A DNA stretch of 36,556 nucleotides from Actinomycetota bacterium (GTDB taxonomy: Bacteria; Actinomycetota; Acidimicrobiia; IMCC26256; JACPCJ01), in assembly GCA_016179865.1 (NCBI GenBank), contig JACPCJ010000066.1, positions 1 through 36,556 on the forward strand, written 5' to 3'. How positions within the stretch are numbered: the stretch's first letter is position 1; each line of letters begins with the position of its first letter. Positions 34,838 to 36,556 of the stretch are shown in pieces. Made by a program: the position numbers and the translations under genes. The notes under the pieces were generated by a model. It saw nothing but the letters and a program-made list of their open reading frames with translations, made no database searches and was not told the origin of the DNA.

Positions 34838-35267
34838 TCGGGTCGCCGACCCGGATGCGACCGGGCTCGATCACGCGGGCACAGATCCCGCCCCGGCGGG
34901 CCGCCAGGGCGCGGGTCATCCCCGGCTCGGTGATCGACTCGACGTACCGGCACGGGGGTCGGGGCCGGTCGTAGGCGAGGATGGCCTCGCCGACAGAGAA
35001 GCGAGAGCCGGCCAGGTCACGGAGGGTCACACCCCGGGTGACCAGGTTGCGGCGGTGCTCGCCGTTCATCACCGACGGGCCGGCGATTGTCTCCAGCGCC
35101 TCGGCCTCGATGAGGGTGACCTCACACTCGTCGACGGCCGTCCAGTAGCCCGTCCGCAGCAGGTACCGGTCGCCCTCAAGGCCGCCGGTGACCGCCCGCA
35201 CCTCCTCGACCCGCTCCATCGGCTGCGAGCCATGCGGACAGATGAAAATGGCCTCCACCCTGCCCAT
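34815..35267 (-). CDS. MOSC domain-containing protein
   Basis: The protein is 150 aa. VRAVTGGLEGDRYLLRTGYW, EVTLIEAEALE, NLVTRGVTLRDL, and PPCRYVESITEPGMTRAL with its conserved Cys, then RGGICARVIEPGRIRVGD, are MOSC features. MOSC domains carry sulfur for molybdenum cofactor-type reactions or act in YiiM/MarC-like reductase systems. No partner domain is present, so this is the small free-standing type. It overlaps the mazF-like gene tail to tail. Confidence 0.88.
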   Translation of the reverse strand: MGRVEAIFICPHGSQPMERVEEVRAVTGGLEGDRYLLRTGYWTAVDECEVTLIEAEALETIAGPSVMNGEHRRNLVTRGVTLRDLAGSRFSVGEAILAYDRPRPPCRYVESITEPGMTRALAARRGGICARVIEPGRIRVGDPITVIDRG

Positions 35268-35335
35268 CCCAGTGGCACGTTACCGCCGGCCGCGCCATCC
35301 TCTGCACCGGCATCAGGCTCACGAGGGGGCGGGCG

Positions 35336-36439
35336 ATGGACAGGGTTCGGTTCGGAACACTGGGAGCGGCGCGGATCACGCCCATGGCACTGGTGCGCCC
35401 CGCCCGGGCGGTGGACGAGGCGGAGGTGGTCGCCGTGGCCGCCCGCAGCCGGGGCCGAGCGGAGAAGTTCGCCGCCAAGCACCGAATCCCGCAGGTCCAC
35501 GACGGCTACGCCGAGATCCTCGCCGACCCCGACGTCGACGCCGTCTACAACCCGCTTCCCAACTCGCTGCACGCCGAGTGGACCATGAAGGCCCTTGAGG
35601 CGGGCAAGCACGTCTTGTGCGAGAAGCCCTTCACCTCGAACGCCGCCGAGGCACGGGAGGTGGCGGCGGTCGCCGAGCGGTCGGGGAAGGTCCTGATGGA
35701 GGCGTTCCACTGGCGTTATCACCCCCTGGCGGCTCGGGTGCGCGAGATCGTGGAGTCGGGGGAGATCGGGGCACTCCGGCACGTCGAGGCGGCGCTCTGC
35801 TTCCCCCTCGTCATGCTCGGCGACATCCGCTGGAAGTGGGATCTTGCCGGGGGCGCGCTCATGGACGCCGGGTGCTACACGGTGAGTTTCCTCCGCCACA
35901 TGAGCGGCGAGGAACCCGCCGTCGTGGCGGCGCGCGCCCGGACCTTCCGCCATCCCCAGATCGACCGCCGGATGGAAGCCGACTTCGAGTTTCCCAGCGG
36001 TGCCACCGGCCGCCTGACCACGTCCCTGCTCTCGCGAACCCTGATCCGCTCGACGGGGAGGGTCGTGGGAGACAGCGGGGAGGTGCGGATCTTCAACCCC
36101 TTCGGCCCTCAATACCGGCATCGGATCAAGGTCCGGACGGAGGCGGGGTCGCGGGTCGAACACGTCACCCGGGAGCCGACGTACAACTTCCAGCTTCGAG
36201 CGTTCTGCGCTGCCGTGATCGAGGGCGAGCCGACGCTCACGCCTCCGGACGACGCTATTGCCAACATGAGCGTGATCGACGCCGTCTACGAGGCGGCGGG
36301 GCTGCAAGTAAGAGCGTGCGCCGATAGGCAGCACGCTCCAGGAAACAGGCGGGGGTCTGGGCAGGCGAAGCCTGCCCAGGAAGCCGTTTCGCACGACCAG
36401 CGTGACCTATCCGTGGAGCCTCGAAGGGGGACGGAATGA
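35336..36439 (+). CDS. Gfo/Idh/MocA-family oxidoreductase with a suspicious C-terminal tail
   Basis: The protein is 367 aa. Rossmann motif RFGTLGAARITPMAL, then AVYNPLPNSLHAEWTMKALE, HVLCEKPFTSN (catalytic Lys), MEAFHWRYHPL and GGALMDAGCYTVSFLR, are family hallmarks for NAD(P)-dependent sugar or polyol oxidoreductases. Sense coding ends near EAAGL; the last ~48 residues are basic, Gln/Arg-rich and unlike the family. A TAA at 36309-36311 in another frame is followed at once by two perfect stem-loops, so a one-base indel near 36305 probably hides the true end. The ATG start follows GAGGGGG. Confidence 0.88.
   Translation: MDRVRFGTLGAARITPMALVRPARAVDEAEVVAVAARSRGRAEKFAAKHRIPQVHDGYAEILADPDVDAVYNPLPNSLHAEWTMKALEAGKHVLCEKPFTSNAAEAREVAAVAERSGKVLMEAFHWRYHPLAARVREIVESGEIGALRHVEAALCFPLVMLGDIRWKWDLAGGALMDAGCYTVSFLRHMSGEEPAVVAARARTFRHPQIDRRMEADFEFPSGATGRLTTSLLSRTLIRSTGRVVGDSGEVRIFNPFGPQYRHRIKVRTEAGSRVEHVTREPTYNFQLRAFCAAVIEGEPTLTPPDDAIANMSVIDAVYEAAGLQVRACADRQHAPGNRRGSGQAKPAQEAVSHDQRDLSVEPRRGTE
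36312..36379 (+). terminator. Two perfect stem-loops at the end of the Gfo/Idh gene
   Basis: GAGCGTGC (36312-36319) pairs with GCACGCTC (36331-36338). CTGGGCAGGC (36357-36366) pairs with GCCTGCCCAG (36370-36379) around GAA. They fall inside the annotated frame, which argues that the real stop is earlier. Confidence 0.6.
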
Positions 36440-36556
36440 CCAGCCTGACGGGGACCATCCTGGAGCTCGAGCCCCTCCTCCCGAAGGAGGAAGCGGCCGC
36501 GGTCCTGGACGCGTGGAAGGGATTCGACGGCTACGGCCAGTACAGCGAGGAGGGCT
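36436..36556 (+). CDS. Start of an unrecognised gene, cut by the window edge
   Basis: The ATG at 36436 follows a purine-rich AAGGGGGACGGA. Forty residues are visible (MTSLTGTILELEPLLPKEEA, then VLDAWKGFDGYGQYSEEG) and the frame runs off the end. They look like real coding sequence, but too little is present to name a family. Confidence 0.55.
   Translation, partial: MTSLTGTILELEPLLPKEEAAAVLDAWKGFDGYGQYSEEG

Overview
The window is high-GC DNA with frequent GTG starts, 4-base stop/start overlaps, and actinobacterial gene types (LLM flavin oxidoreductase, SDR pairs, an LppM-like lipoprotein, AddAB-like helicase-nuclease). It suggests an actinobacterium, probably of the Acidimicrobiia type; this is inferred from style and gene content, since there is no rRNA or other marker. 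No tRNA, rRNA, CRISPR array or insertion sequence was seen, and no gap between genes exceeds 300 bases.

Region 1 (1-14954) is the unusual part. Five paralogous genes (1275-2546, 4377-5864, 6004-8099, 12767-14266, 14268-14954) begin with the same ~45-residue helical domain, which resembles the LigA-like / NHLP-clan RiPP leader (Os1348-type) families. A conserved junction follows (DxGxxGxVExRxxKAG). Four of them then carry 8 to about 21 calcium-binding thrombospondin type 3 (TSP3) repeats and an acidic tail; the fifth has only an acidic tail. None has a Sec signal peptide. Three of the transcription units share a near-palindromic box (TGAGTACGGCGTGCTCA or a close variant), and a LuxR-type regulator lies directly upstream of the first. 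Enclosed by these genes are an AmmeMemoRadiSam pair (radical SAM AmrS, and a Memo-AMMECR1 fusion) and an unrecognised Cys-rich membrane protein. A SHOCT-domain protein, a nucleotidyltransferase and a Phd/PIN toxin-antitoxin pair are interspersed. The working idea is that the leader-TSP3 proteins form a coordinately controlled family of secreted or modified Ca-binding proteins, possibly serviced by the neighbouring Memo/radical SAM enzymes.

Region 2 (14955-20345) is metabolic: a class II aldolase, a Ser/Thr/Gly-rich surface protein, an LLM flavin oxidoreductase, two overlapping SDR genes and an alpha/beta hydrolase. The aldolase and oxidoreductase genes share an operator-like sequence, TGACAC-N4-GTCAGG.

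Region 3 (20346-29194) has a PlsY-like / MFS / DegV operon on the minus strand, joined by GTGA overlaps and suggestive of fatty-acid or phospholipid handling. Divergent from it is an AddB-like / AddA-like DNA repair pair; the AddA-like gene is frameshifted and lacks helicase motif Ia.

Region 4 (29195-36556) carries an LppM-like lipoprotein with a long Asp/Glu/Tyr insertion, an SRAP (YedK/HMCES) protein, a SAM methyltransferase, two more toxin-antitoxin pairs (RHH/PIN and RHH/MazF), an M23 peptidase overlapping a region-4-like regulator, a MOSC protein, a Gfo/Idh/MocA oxidoreductase and the start of one more gene.

Three genes show likely indels (near 7768, 26310-26345 and 36305). These could be assembly errors or real lesions; reads would decide.
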